This document shows positions 1 through 8,391 of a DNA stretch of 11,558 bases, one piece after another. The stretch's first letter is position 1, and every line of letters starts with the position of its first letter. The notes below the pieces were generated by a model. The model made no database searches and was not told where the DNA came from. It worked only from the letters and a program-made list of their open reading frames with translations. The translations under genes were made by a program, and so were the position numbers. The DNA lies in NCBI GenBank assembly GCA_002803225.1, contig NXFV01001807.1, positions 1-11,558 of the forward strand, read 5' to 3'. Source of the stretch: Gamarada debralockiae. Lineage: Eukaryota > Ascomycota > Leotiomycetes > Helotiales > Hyphodiscaceae.

Positions 1-10
1 GGGGGGGGGG
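1..10. repeat. poly-G run at window edge
   Basis: The window opens with ten consecutive G residues. With the poly-T run at the other edge it most likely marks a contig end where assembly stopped in a homopolymer or where low-quality bases remain. No biological role can be inferred. Confidence 0.8.
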
Positions 11-35
11 AAGAACAAGAAAAACGGTGGTTTCT

Positions 36-558
36 CTACAAATGAGTGAGCCCACTCGAACAGTATATTTCAGAATAGGTGTCTCTCTCTGTCCGGTTAC
101 AGGTATTTCGAACATTTTGCCCCATAAGTTGTTTGAGCTCTGTAATCTGTGTAGTAGAGAAGCTCATATCTCTGATGATCTTAGTATGATGACAGAAGAG
201 AAGATGACTACCAACCGGGCCTTCGGTTGGATGAATCCAACAAGCACTTGCGGTTTGTCAGACTCTTCGGTTTTGATCCGAGTTCTCATCACTAGCAAGT
301 GTGACAGCAATGAGACCCTGTTCGCAGAAGAAAGGCTCTTTCGAGACCTCGGCGCCAAGAATAAAGGCTATCACAGCCTTCGGGTAGCATCGATACCCCT
401 ACCATAATTCTGATCATGAGGATCAACCCAGATGTTACAGCCACTTCGAATTTGACAATCATGGCTCGAACGATGAGTGCGAGGAATCCTAGAATGGTGA
501 CGCAGTAAGTAAATTTTGGGATACCGACGCGGAAACCCCACCATAGAATTCGATAATG
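36..558 (-). pseudogene. possible remnant of a membrane-protein gene, unrecognised
   Basis: On the minus strand one frame is open from about 558 to 292. It encodes a stretch beginning near LWWGFRVGIPKF, followed by two hydrophobic segments (around FTYCVTILGFLALIV and VAVTSGLILMIRIMVGVSML) that could be membrane helices. Near 340-350 the reading appears to shift to an adjacent frame. That frame continues (EVSKEPFFCEQGLIAVTLAS...) to a stop at 36-38, broken once by a TGA near 270. No ATG start is visible and I recognise no family. A plus-strand ORF with an ATG at 42-44 and its stop just before 408 overlaps the same bases and looks like a shadow. This may be a decayed gene like its neighbour or chance open frame, and confidence is low. 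Confidence 0.2.
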
Positions 559-879
559 GACCGCACTTGAGGATCAGGATCTCATAGATTGGAGGGTGAG
601 GGGAGTCTTTGGGATTTACGCAGTGTTGAAGGAAATTTGAGGACGGTGATGAGCGGATCAAAAATGACTGGGGATGGTTGTTAAGGGCGGGATTTGGGAA
701 TTCTATGAGAGTCCTTGAGGAGGTGGACGAGATAACATTACTGAAGTCATGAAGTGACCTGGAACGCTGATCAGACCGTTTCAACGTTTAGACATGAATT
801 GGTATAAAATACGAAGGCGGGCTGCTCTCAAGCTCGAGACGGTAGAGACACGAGAAACTTTTCCTTACAAGTCGGTGAG

Positions 880-2932
880 TCAAATCAGTATGATCGTTTC
901 CATCCACCAGAGTCCCTTCTTAGCTTCCTTGTAAGTCTCCCCACATACGCGACCAGCTACATAGTAATGGGAAATAAGCCGATGACCGGATCCTTGTTCT
1001 TGCAAACGTATGGTGTCCTTCATAAAGAACACAAACTTTATCGCAACTTTGGGACGGCAGTTTGCGGCTATTACCAAGGCCGCTTTCGTCTATGACGAAC
1101 AATTGACAACCGTCGAATAGCTTACGCAATATGTGCTCGAACGGCTGATGGATGGGCTTGAGTGGGGTGGGAGGCTTATACTTTTTCGCGAGGAGACGTA
1201 ACGCCCCACCCTCGATACCTCGCGAGATGAGACAGCCTTCTGTGATCTCTGCTGCTATTTCCACTTGTTGCGCAACCCCGAGAGAACATCGGCATACTCC
1301 CCTTCCCCATCAATTAAAGGCAGGTGGAGCCATAGAAATACTAGAACCCACTTTCCCTCTAAACCGGGGGAATAGTATAGTAGATTCGTAGAAGTCCTTT
1401 TCTGGTGAACGGTGATAATACCCCTGGACGAAAGCCTCCCAGTCCTTCCAGTTTTCAGCAAGAGCTTGTGGGAAATGTCCGGGATCCTTACTAAGTTCAC
1501 CCTTGGCCGAGGGCTTGGGTTAATACCACCAGCGCGAATTCAGTTAAGCGAGAGTACGACAGCGATGCTTTGAAATCGGGAACCCCGGGAGTTGCACCCC
1601 ATCTAGTCCTGGCTTCTCGTTTAATATTCAGAGGAACCAGTGGGCCAGAACTGAAGACGGACAATCGGAAGCCTTTTTGTGCCCAGAACTGAGTCCAATG
1701 GAAAGGATGGACATCTGCGCCCCAATTCGAAGCTCTAGTGCCTGCGGCAAACCTCTCGTCAAATCTGGCAGCCTGCAGACCATGAAAACGTCCAACGACT
1801 GGGTCCGCTGTATGCAATTGGAAGTCCAATTCCAATAGGCAGCTAATAAACTCTCATAATCAAACCGAATGTATTCCTTGTCTTTTCTCTTCGGGATAAG
1901 ACCTACGAGGGCCCACAGCCTGTCGTGGGGATCCGAACAGCGCATTTCCCCTGAATACCGTCCATATTCTCCAAGTATCCTTCTTTTCATCAGCTAGAAC
2001 ATCGACAGTAACAACATGACGGCAGTAGGTGATCAGTCGAAGCATCGGGACTACTTCGTAGATCTTCATCTGTCGTCCTCGTGCAGGGTCGAAACATCAA
2101 TTCCTAAGGCAGTGTGGCGCTCCCCTGACAACTTTCCAAGGGACTTCAACATTGCACTATCGGACTCTGTTCGCCGAGACTAGCGGATTGGGAGGCCCAA
2201 AGCTCTTGGACAATTCACAAACGCCCAAACCATGGCTGGTTGAAAATTCTTGACAGGTGGCGCCACGCTTGAATGTTATTTCCAGGATCGGTGGTGAAGA
2301 TAGACTTCGCGCTCTCGTTTCATTCATGGATCTCCTGGTCTGAATATTCTGGCATCGACTAAGTGGCAAATGAACGGCCAACAATTTTGCAATCTGTAAA
2401 GCTGATCTTGTCAACTCTTCCGAGCCTTCTTCGTTTAGACACCACAATTTTGGTAGTCATCCTCCGTAGCGGTGTCACAAGACTCGCTATAATCTCCTAG
2501 TCATATAATAACTTGTTTGGCACAGCGATAAACGAATGTCATCCGGCGAACTTGCTCGTTCCGTTCGTTGAGGTTTTTCTGGCCAATACCTATCGTGTCA
2601 ATCCAGAGACAGCGGGCTGGAGGCTTACTGTATTCTGCCCGAGAAGTAGAATGGGAGTGCTAAAGGTTTTTGTGGGCGTTTGGCGTACTGGAATTGTCTT
2701 GCTATTAAGCAAGATTCGTAGGTTGTCTTCAGGTGAGCTGCCCAGACATAGGATGAGCCCAATATTGTGATGCTGTACTTGCGGGATATGCACCGAGGTT
2801 ACAACTGATGGTATCATTTCGACCTGGAATTATCTCAACAAGACGTATTGGGATCGAATCGAATAATGAAGTACATTGGTGATCCGATATGTTGTGAATC
2901 GTGGTTTGGCTCATAATTTTCATACATGTCAT
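880..2932 (-). pseudogene. decayed HET-domain (heterokaryon incompatibility) gene
   Basis: HET proteins of filamentous ascomycetes act in non-self recognition and trigger death of incompatible fused cells; this copy is disabled. Read 5' to 3' on the minus strand, family landmarks appear in the right order. Near 2850 is IRLVEIIPGRND, then QYWA, and in the next frame SYVWG (about 2740-2755). SSPEDNLRILLNSK follows. Near 2615 is LWIDTIGIGQKNLNERNEQV (usual family form WIDAICINQ..ER..QV), and near 2505 KQVII*LGD. Near 2225 is QPWFGRL*IVQEL (family WF.R.W..QE). Near 1930 is RCSDPHDRLWALVGLIP (family DPRDRVYALLGL). The C-terminal part shows QLFVIDESGLGN, DKVCVLYEG and, near 970, GHRLISHYYVAGRVCGE (family YVHG.M.GE). 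In-frame stops lie at 2660-2662 (TAG) and at 2501-2503, 2215-2217, 2146-2148 and 1310-1312 (TGA). The frame must change near 2750, 2738, 2670, 2445, 2285, 1750 and 1012. The total span would fit a HET protein of about 680 residues. The start at the ATG at 2932 is a guess, because the N-terminus is poorly conserved. The orientation and family are firm; whether the breaks are real or sequencing errors cannot be told from one copy. Confidence 0.88.
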
Positions 2933-2941
2933 GGGAAGCAA

Positions 2942-4219
2942 CGCAAAGGTTTATCCTCAGGTTTATTTTTGCCGAGAATGGGGTTCTTTATTCCCTCTCT
3001 ATGGCCCCACTAAATGAGGCTCTAAGCGCCTGGTTTTTACATGTGCTAACAGCGGCTAAAAACGTGCCCTCTATCTCCGCAACAAGCTGAAACACTTGGG
3101 AATGTGGTTGCCCCCCCAGGAGACGACTAGGGTGCCGATGGCTCTTCCAAAATAAGAAGAGTCTTGAAATCTAAGTATTAATTGATTCTTACAAACTCTG
3201 AGGCATCCATGCGGAGAAGATCTGCGGGTGAGAAACATGATGATCCGTGTTGATGTTTGTTCCTCGTTTCTTACACCTCCGTATCCGAGGTAAAGCGAAT
3301 GAGAAAAAAATCTGCTTTGGCTAATTTTTGATATGCAGCACAGCTTTCGTCCGCCGAGTCAAAACATATAACTTCACAACAATATATCTGTAAATAGTAC
3401 GGCTTAGTACAGCCCGTTGGAAGCTTCCGAATCCGGTCTGTAGAACCAGTCAAGGAGGTTGGGGAGGGCTTCTTGAGGATATTTGAAAAGTCCGGAACTA
3501 CAGTCGAGTCTAACTGTAATCCAACTCGGACTCGATGGACTAGTTCGAGCTGAGTCGAGAAATATCGACCTAACTCGTGAGTTAGAATCGAAGTTTCCAT
3601 GCGAACTCGGATTGATATATATTTAGGCGAGAGATATTCGCGACTTCGCTAACGGTGGAGCTACTCATGCATGTTTCTTTACAGTATCATTGAACGAGTA
3701 CTGTTAATAATAACAGTCGTGGGATATATCATTAAATTCGTTGTATTCGCTGACACTTGCCTGCACTGGTAAATGCAAATGGATCCTGGTTACTGGTTAC
3801 AGTCCTTTGTCTCGGAGTCTGCGACTGCAAGAGTGAAGAATGTTGTGAATGGGCGAGCTCCTCTGGGCACATTCAATTCACTGTCACCGCTGGCGCGGGG
3901 ATTGGTGAGTATCATATGCAATTTAAATTAGTTTCTACCAGACTACTGATATACAACAATATCTTCTTCTCAAAAACTCTTGAAACTTTAAAATCACCAA
4001 ACTATTGATGAAAATGAAGAAGCACATCGACGTAGCACTAGAAGAAGATTAATATGGCACGTGCTAAATTTCGGCTGCGCTTGCCTATCAATCAGCTTCG
4101 AAGCTCTTTACTGCCCGCCAAAAAAAAAACATTTAACGGTAGACAACTTCCCCTCACCTTCCCAAACCTTCAACATATCTCACCAACTCTCTCGCAGAAC
4201 TCATAACCACCCTCGCACA
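2942..4219. other. intergenic region without a supportable gene
   Basis: I see no gene here that I can defend. A minus-strand ATG ORF of 109 codons (3271-3600) has no recognisable motif and is of a length expected by chance in this much sequence. Around 3500-3612 the sequence is rich in CTCG/CGAG words, including the small palindrome TAACTCGTGAGTTA at 3571-3584. A 7-bp inverted repeat, ACTGTTA-ATAA-TAACAGT, lies at 3700-3717. A plus-strand frame near 3757-3904 ends at a GTGAGT donor-like site but has no ATG. The last 160 bases form the leader and promoter of the SR-rich gene: a CACGTG box, a run of A near 4120-4130, and a C/T-rich tract leading to the start codon. Confidence 0.6.
4058..4063 (+). 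promoter_or_regulatory. CACGTG E-box upstream of the SR-rich splicing gene
   Basis: A perfect CACGTG hexamer lies 157 bp before the ATG at 4220. The hexamer is the core site of bHLH regulators such as Cbf1/USF-type factors in fungi. Similar boxes precede the ELP5 and DUF952 genes at comparable distances, which is the main support for function. The flanks here (GGCACGTGCT) differ from the CACGTGACC form of the other sites, so it may bind a different factor or be chance. Confidence 0.4.
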
Positions 4220-5170
4220 ATGGCTGAACCACCCTACAAACGAGCCCGTCGCCCAGACAGCAAGCAGATGTGGGACGAGTCCGACAGACGCGCACCGATC
4301 CAATCACGCGAACGCGACGAGCCTCCGCGGGAGCGCAAAGATGACCGAGAGCGACGGGATTATGAAGATAGGGACAGAGAACGAGATCGCAATCGGCGGT
4401 ATAGAAGTCGTTCGCCCAGAGACTCAAGAGATGCGCGTGGTGGAAGGGATAGAGATCGGGAGAGAGGAGGAACAGATTCAAGAGGTTCGAGGGATGGGAG
4501 AGGTGGGAGAGGTGGTGGTGGAAGAGGACGGGATGATCGGGATAGAGATGGCAGATGGGATGAAAGAAATGGAGGAAGGGATGGGGGAAGAGATAGAAGA
4601 GATCGAGGTGAGTCCTGTCAAGACAGAGCTGTGTTAGTTTTTCGGTGCAGATCTAATGCGCAACAAGACGGCGGTAGAGGTTCAAGAGACAAACCCCGCG
4701 AGCGATCTAGATCTCGAGACAACGAGAGACGCCGAAGCAGAAGTCCGCGGAAAGAGTGTGGGCCAGAAGTTCATCGCGAAGAAAAGCCCAAGCCAGTCAA
4801 CAAGCAGTCGGAGGAGGAATTCACAAAAAGCAGAACAGCCACACCCCCAGTAAGCTTCAGGGTTGGAGGACAGGATCACGATCGCATGGATACAGATGGA
4901 GATCACAAGCAGCTGCATATCAAGGGTGGTGCGAAGAAGGAGAAGATTGAGGAGGAGCCGATTGATGACGATGATGAGATTGTGGTTGAGGATGATGGGA
5001 TGGCTGCTATGCAGGCTATGATGGGCTTTGGGGGCTTTGGTACGACGCATCAGAAGAAGGTTCCGGGCAATGATGTCTCGGCGGTTCGGAAGGAGAAGAA
5101 GACTGAGTATAGGCAGTATATGAATCGGGTTGGGGGATTCAATAGACCTTTGAGTCCTACGCGGGATTGA
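4220..5170 (+). CDS. SNRNP27: SNRNP27-like SR-rich tri-snRNP protein (DUF1777)
   Basis: This is the likely fungal counterpart of the 27 kDa U4/U6.U5 tri-snRNP protein, a nuclear factor that acts in spliceosome assembly. The exons are 4220-4607 and 4668-5170, giving 296 aa. The ATG at 4220 has a good context (CACAATGGCT); the frame is open further upstream, but those codons have no support. Residues 1 to about 150 are dominated by RD, RE, RG and RS dipeptides and glycine, a low-complexity RNA-associated tail. An RS block (RERSRSRD, RRRSRSPRK) follows, then a K/E-rich acidic linker with DDDDEIVVEDDG. Residues about 240-296 form the conserved family end: MMGFGGFGTTHQKKVPG..., then EYRQYMNRVGGFNRPLSP, matching the YRQYMNRKGGFNRPLD ending of the human protein. 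The protein is longer than the 155-aa human one because of the extended N-terminus. The intron 4608-4667 (60 nt) starts GTGAGT, has CTAAT at 4653-4657 and ends CAACAAG. Splicing joins RRDR to DGGRGSRDK and removes an un-SR-like insert. Retention would keep the frame. Confidence 0.88.
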   Translation: MAEPPYKRARRPDSKQMWDESDRRAPIQSRERDEPPRERKDDRERRDYEDRDRERDRNRRYRSRSPRDSRDARGGRDRDRERGGTDSRGSRDGRGGRGGGGRGRDDRDRDGRWDERNGGRDGGRDRRDRGESCQDRAVLVFRCRSNAQQDGGRGSRDKPRERSRSRDNERRRSRSPRKECGPEVHREEKPKPVNKQSEEEFTKSRTATPPVSFRVGGQDHDRMDTDGDHKQLHIKGGAKKEKIEEEPIDDDDEIVVEDDGMAAMQAMMGFGGFGTTHQKKVPGNDVSAVRKEKKTEYRQYMNRVGGFNRPLSPTRD

Positions 5171-5575
5171 TGAGGCTATGTAGAGGGGATAGTCTCTTGA
5201 GTACGGAAGCACTGTTTGAGAACACTTTGGAGAAATCGTGGCTTCTTCCCCCACGCGCCCATGACGATCAATTCAGATCCATGGAGGTAAATAGATGAAT
5301 CACGTATCAGCAGAATACCCCTCATCGATTCAAGAACATAAATGCGAACAGATGGCCTCAAAATTTTGGTGCATGACCTGCCGCATATTGCAGTACGGAG
5401 CCTTCCCTGCGAGGCTGCGCGCTACAGGCTGATTAAAATATCGCCAAACCCGCAACTGTGTTCTCAAGCCCTCTCTCCCCAGCTTTCCCCTCCACAAATA
5501 CCCCTCGCTGCCACCTCCCATTTTGTCTGGAGCTCTGGAAAGCCATTCACTTCCCCATTGGCACATTCTTTGAAA
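5171..5575. other. intergenic: 3' flank of SR-rich gene and GLS1 promoter
   Basis: These 405 bp separate two co-directional genes and hold no supportable ORF. The frame of the downstream gene stays open back to 5342, but no ATG in it other than the one at 5576 starts a plausible signal peptide. The last 120 bp are strongly C/T-rich on the plus strand (about 5460-5530), typical of filamentous-fungal promoters and 5' leaders. A TATA-like ATTAAAATA lies near 5433. I see no obvious terminator signal for the upstream gene. Confidence 0.55.
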
Positions 5576-8236
5576 ATGTTGCTCAAGAATTACCTTGTGC
5601 CGGTCGTTGGCCTGCTAGCATCGCTCTGCGCGGCTGACGACGCTTCGATCTTATACAAAGAAATCGCGCGGGCAAGCAACGACTCTTTGCTATGGGGTCC
5701 CTATAGACCGAATGTATATTTTGGGGTCCGGCCTAGGATTCCGAAGAGTTTGCAGGCGGGTTTGATGTGGGCGAAGGTGGATAACTATCAGGACGTTCAG
5801 AATAGTATGTTGTCCGATTTGGAACACTTTAGAAGTATTGTCTCTTCTACCTAAGTGCTTTCTCCTATCTTCTATTCGGTTGGGATGGTTTGGGATATGA
5901 ATTTGAAGGGGAAAGGCTGACTTTTGGGGAACTACAGACTTCAGACATACGTGCGAGCAATCCGACGGCATGCGAGGCTATGGCTGGGACGAATACGATG
6001 CGAGGACCGGTGGCCAGCAGACGATTTACGATGAGGGCAATATGATTGATATCACGACTATGTTTGTTAAGATCCCTGGTGGAAGTAACGGAGGTAGTTG
6101 GGCTACCAGAGTTAGGGGTAAAGTTAGGAAAGATGGACCTCCGAATTTGAAGTCCACAATCGTGTTCTATGCTTCTTTGGAAGGACTGGGAAGCCTGGAA
6201 GTTGAGAATGAGGCTGGTGATATGGGATATGATGGTGATGTTACTCTGAAGGGAGAGTCCGAGGGGTTGGGTACATACTCGTTGACGGTTACTACCGGGA
6301 GGGGATTCCATCCTGCTGCTTCGCACCCGGCAGACAAGGAGAAGCCTTTGGATCGAACGATGGTACACTCTTTCTCTGTACCAGAAAACATCTTGTGGCA
6401 GGCGAAGCCAATTCTGTTCCGAAACATGAAGGAGCAGATCGATGAATACCTTGAGAAGTATGGAGAGGAAAATGCCCCTCCACCATGGCAGGTCTACACC
6501 ATCACGAATAACCCTGGACCAGGAAATATGCACATGATCCAGAAGGTCTTTGAGGGAGACTTCGAATTTGATATTATCTACTCAAGTGGCTCTGCTGGAA
6601 AGGAATACACCAGCCAAGACCTTTCTACATTCATCACCAAGGCCAGCCAAAACTTCTGGGGTAGATTTGTGGCCTCATTCGATCCCCAACCTCCCTTCCA
6701 AGTCGAATCACTCCAACGATTCTCCAGCAACATGTTTTCCAATCTTATCGGCGGTCTAGGTTACTTCTACGGCGACTCAGTTGTTGATCGCTCCTACGCC
6801 CCAGAGTACGACGAGGAGAACGAAGGCTTCTGGGAAGAGACTGCTGCCGTTAGAGCAAAAAGGCAAGAGAGACTTGAAGGTCCATCCGAACTCTTCACAA
6901 CAGTCCCATCCCGCCCCTTCTTTCCCCGCGGTTTCCTCTGGGACGAAGGTTTCCACCTCATGCCCGTAATCGACTTCGATGTCGATTTGACACTCGAAAT
7001 CGTAAAGAGCTGGTTCAATCTCATCGACGATGAAGGTTGGATCGGACGCGAACAAATTCTCGGCCCGGAAGCTCGCAGCAAAGTACCCCTGGAATTCCAA
7101 ACGCAATATCCGCACTATGCCAACCCGCCTACGCTGTTCTTCATCTTGGACACTTTCATCAGCAAGCTTGGCGCTTTGAACGGCACTACGCCTCCCGCGA
7201 AAGAAGAGATGGGGGAAGGCCCTATGGTCACCTCCGTGCATCTCAAGAATCCGGACCTTGCGATCCATTACTTGCAAGACCTCTATCCTAAGCTCAAGAA
7301 GCACTTCTACTGGTTCCGCAAAACCCAGTTCGGTGATCTCAAGTCTTATGATCGCGATGCGTTTTCTTCCAAAGAAGCATACCGTTGGAGAGGCCGCACT
7401 CCTCAACATATCCTGACATCAGGTCTCGACGACTATCCCCGTCCGCAACCACCACATCCTGGAGAGTTACATGTGGATCTTATTTCCTGGATGGGAATGA
7501 TGACCAAATCCCTCAAGAATATCGCTACTCTCCTGCGGCTCTCTGAGGACATCGCGGAATTTACGACCATTGAGACCGCCATCCTTCATAATATCGACGA
7601 TCTACACTGGAGCGAGAAAGAGAAATGTTACTGCGATGCTACGATCGACGATTATGAGGAGAACTCTCTGGTGTGCCATAAAGGATACATCTCGCTTTTC
7701 CCATTCTTGTTGGGATTGATTGATCCTGAGAGCGAGAAGTTGGGCCATGTGCTCCAGTTATTGGGTGATGAGGAGGAGTTGTGGAGTGAGTTTGGGATCA
7801 GGAGTTTGAGTAAGAAGGACGAGTTCTATGGCACGGGTGAGAATTATTGGAGAGGTCCAGTGTGGATGAATATGAATTACCTCGCCGTCTCTCAGCTTTT
7901 GGTACGCATCCCCTCCCCTATTTCCAACTTCCCAGAACCTCAATTCATCTTGCTAACGTACGTCTCAAACAGAAATATGCACAAATACCCGGGCCCCACC
8001 AATCCAAGGCCAAAGACCTCTACGGCAACCTACGCATCAACTTGATCAGAACCGTCTATGATCAATGGGTCGACACGGGTTTCGCATGGGAACAGTATAA
8101 CCCAGAGACGGGCAAGGGGCAGCGAACGCAGCATTTCACGGGATGGACAAGTTTGGTGGTCAAGATTATGGGAATGCCGGATTTGAGTGGTGGGAAGTGG
8201 AAGGTTGACGGTGAGAAGGGCCATGATGAACTATGA
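5576..8236 (+). CDS. CWH41: processing alpha-glucosidase I (mannosyl-oligosaccharide glucosidase, GH63)
   Basis: Glucosidase I removes the terminal alpha-1,2-linked glucose from Glc3Man9GlcNAc2 on new glycoproteins in the ER lumen. It is the first trimming step and is needed for calnexin-type folding control; in yeast its loss also affects cell-wall beta-1,6-glucan. The exons are 5576-5834, 5938-7901 and 7973-8236, giving 828 aa, close to the yeast Cwh41 length. The ATG at 5576 starts a signal peptide or anchor (MLLKNYLVPVVGLLASLCAA). The N-terminal beta domain shows LLWGPYRPNVYFGVRPR at residues 38-54 and FRHTCEQSDGMRGYGW at about 88-103. The (alpha/alpha)6 catalytic domain shows PRGFLWDEGFH at about 416-426, HYANPPTLF at about 479-487, GLDDYPRP at about 582-589 (its Asp is the likely general acid, as in yeast), NYWRGPVWMNMNY near 722-734, WEQY (Glu781, probable base by analogy) and HFTGW at 795-799. 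Intron 1 (103 nt, GTATTG...CTACAG, branch CTGAC at 5917-5921) and intron 2 (71 nt, GTACGC...AAACAG, branch CTAAC at 7953-7957) keep phase and restore the conserved order. There is no ER-retention tail; the protein ends KGHDEL, which resembles HDEL. I see no disruption. Confidence 0.96.
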
Positions 8237-8391
8237 GCTACAAGGAAAGGGGAGGTGAGGGGTGTGTATATACAATGAAGGAAGGTTGAGGGGGAGCGAT
8301 AGCGGTGTAGGGATTGGAAACTGCGTGTACATCAGATATCATTAACAGCAAATGAACGTTTGGCGTCTACTTTGTTCTACTTCCCCTTGGT
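8237..8391. terminator. shared 3' region between convergent GLS1 and ELP5
   Basis: These 155 bp lie between two converging stop codons, so both transcripts must end here or overlap. No canonical AATAAA was found on either strand. The GLS1 side is purine-rich (AAGGAAAGGGGAGG). Overlapping antisense 3' UTRs are likely at this spacing, but that is inference. Confidence 0.4.

Noticed and set aside
2146..2503. Reading TGA as tryptophan (altered genetic code) would remove several HET stops
   Set aside because: Frameshifts and a TAG remain, the neighbouring genes use TGA as a normal stop, and HET genes are nuclear. A pseudogene explains everything.
3142..3161. Short inverted repeat CTCTTC...GAAGAG
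   Set aside because: Only six paired bases with an eight-base loop; expected by chance.
3271..3600. Minus-strand ATG ORF of 109 codons
   Set aside because: No motif or family resemblance, no visible promoter or intron signals, and a length compatible with chance in the region.
3757..4008. Plus-strand frame with a signal-peptide-like stretch and a GTGAGT donor-like site
   Set aside because: It has no ATG, no matching downstream exon and no recognisable protein.
4608..4650. 43-nt intron ending at GGTGCAG in the SR-rich gene
   Set aside because: It shifts the frame away from the conserved RS block and C-terminus to a stop at 4851-4853. The AG at 4667, with CTAAT at 4653, restores the family sequence.
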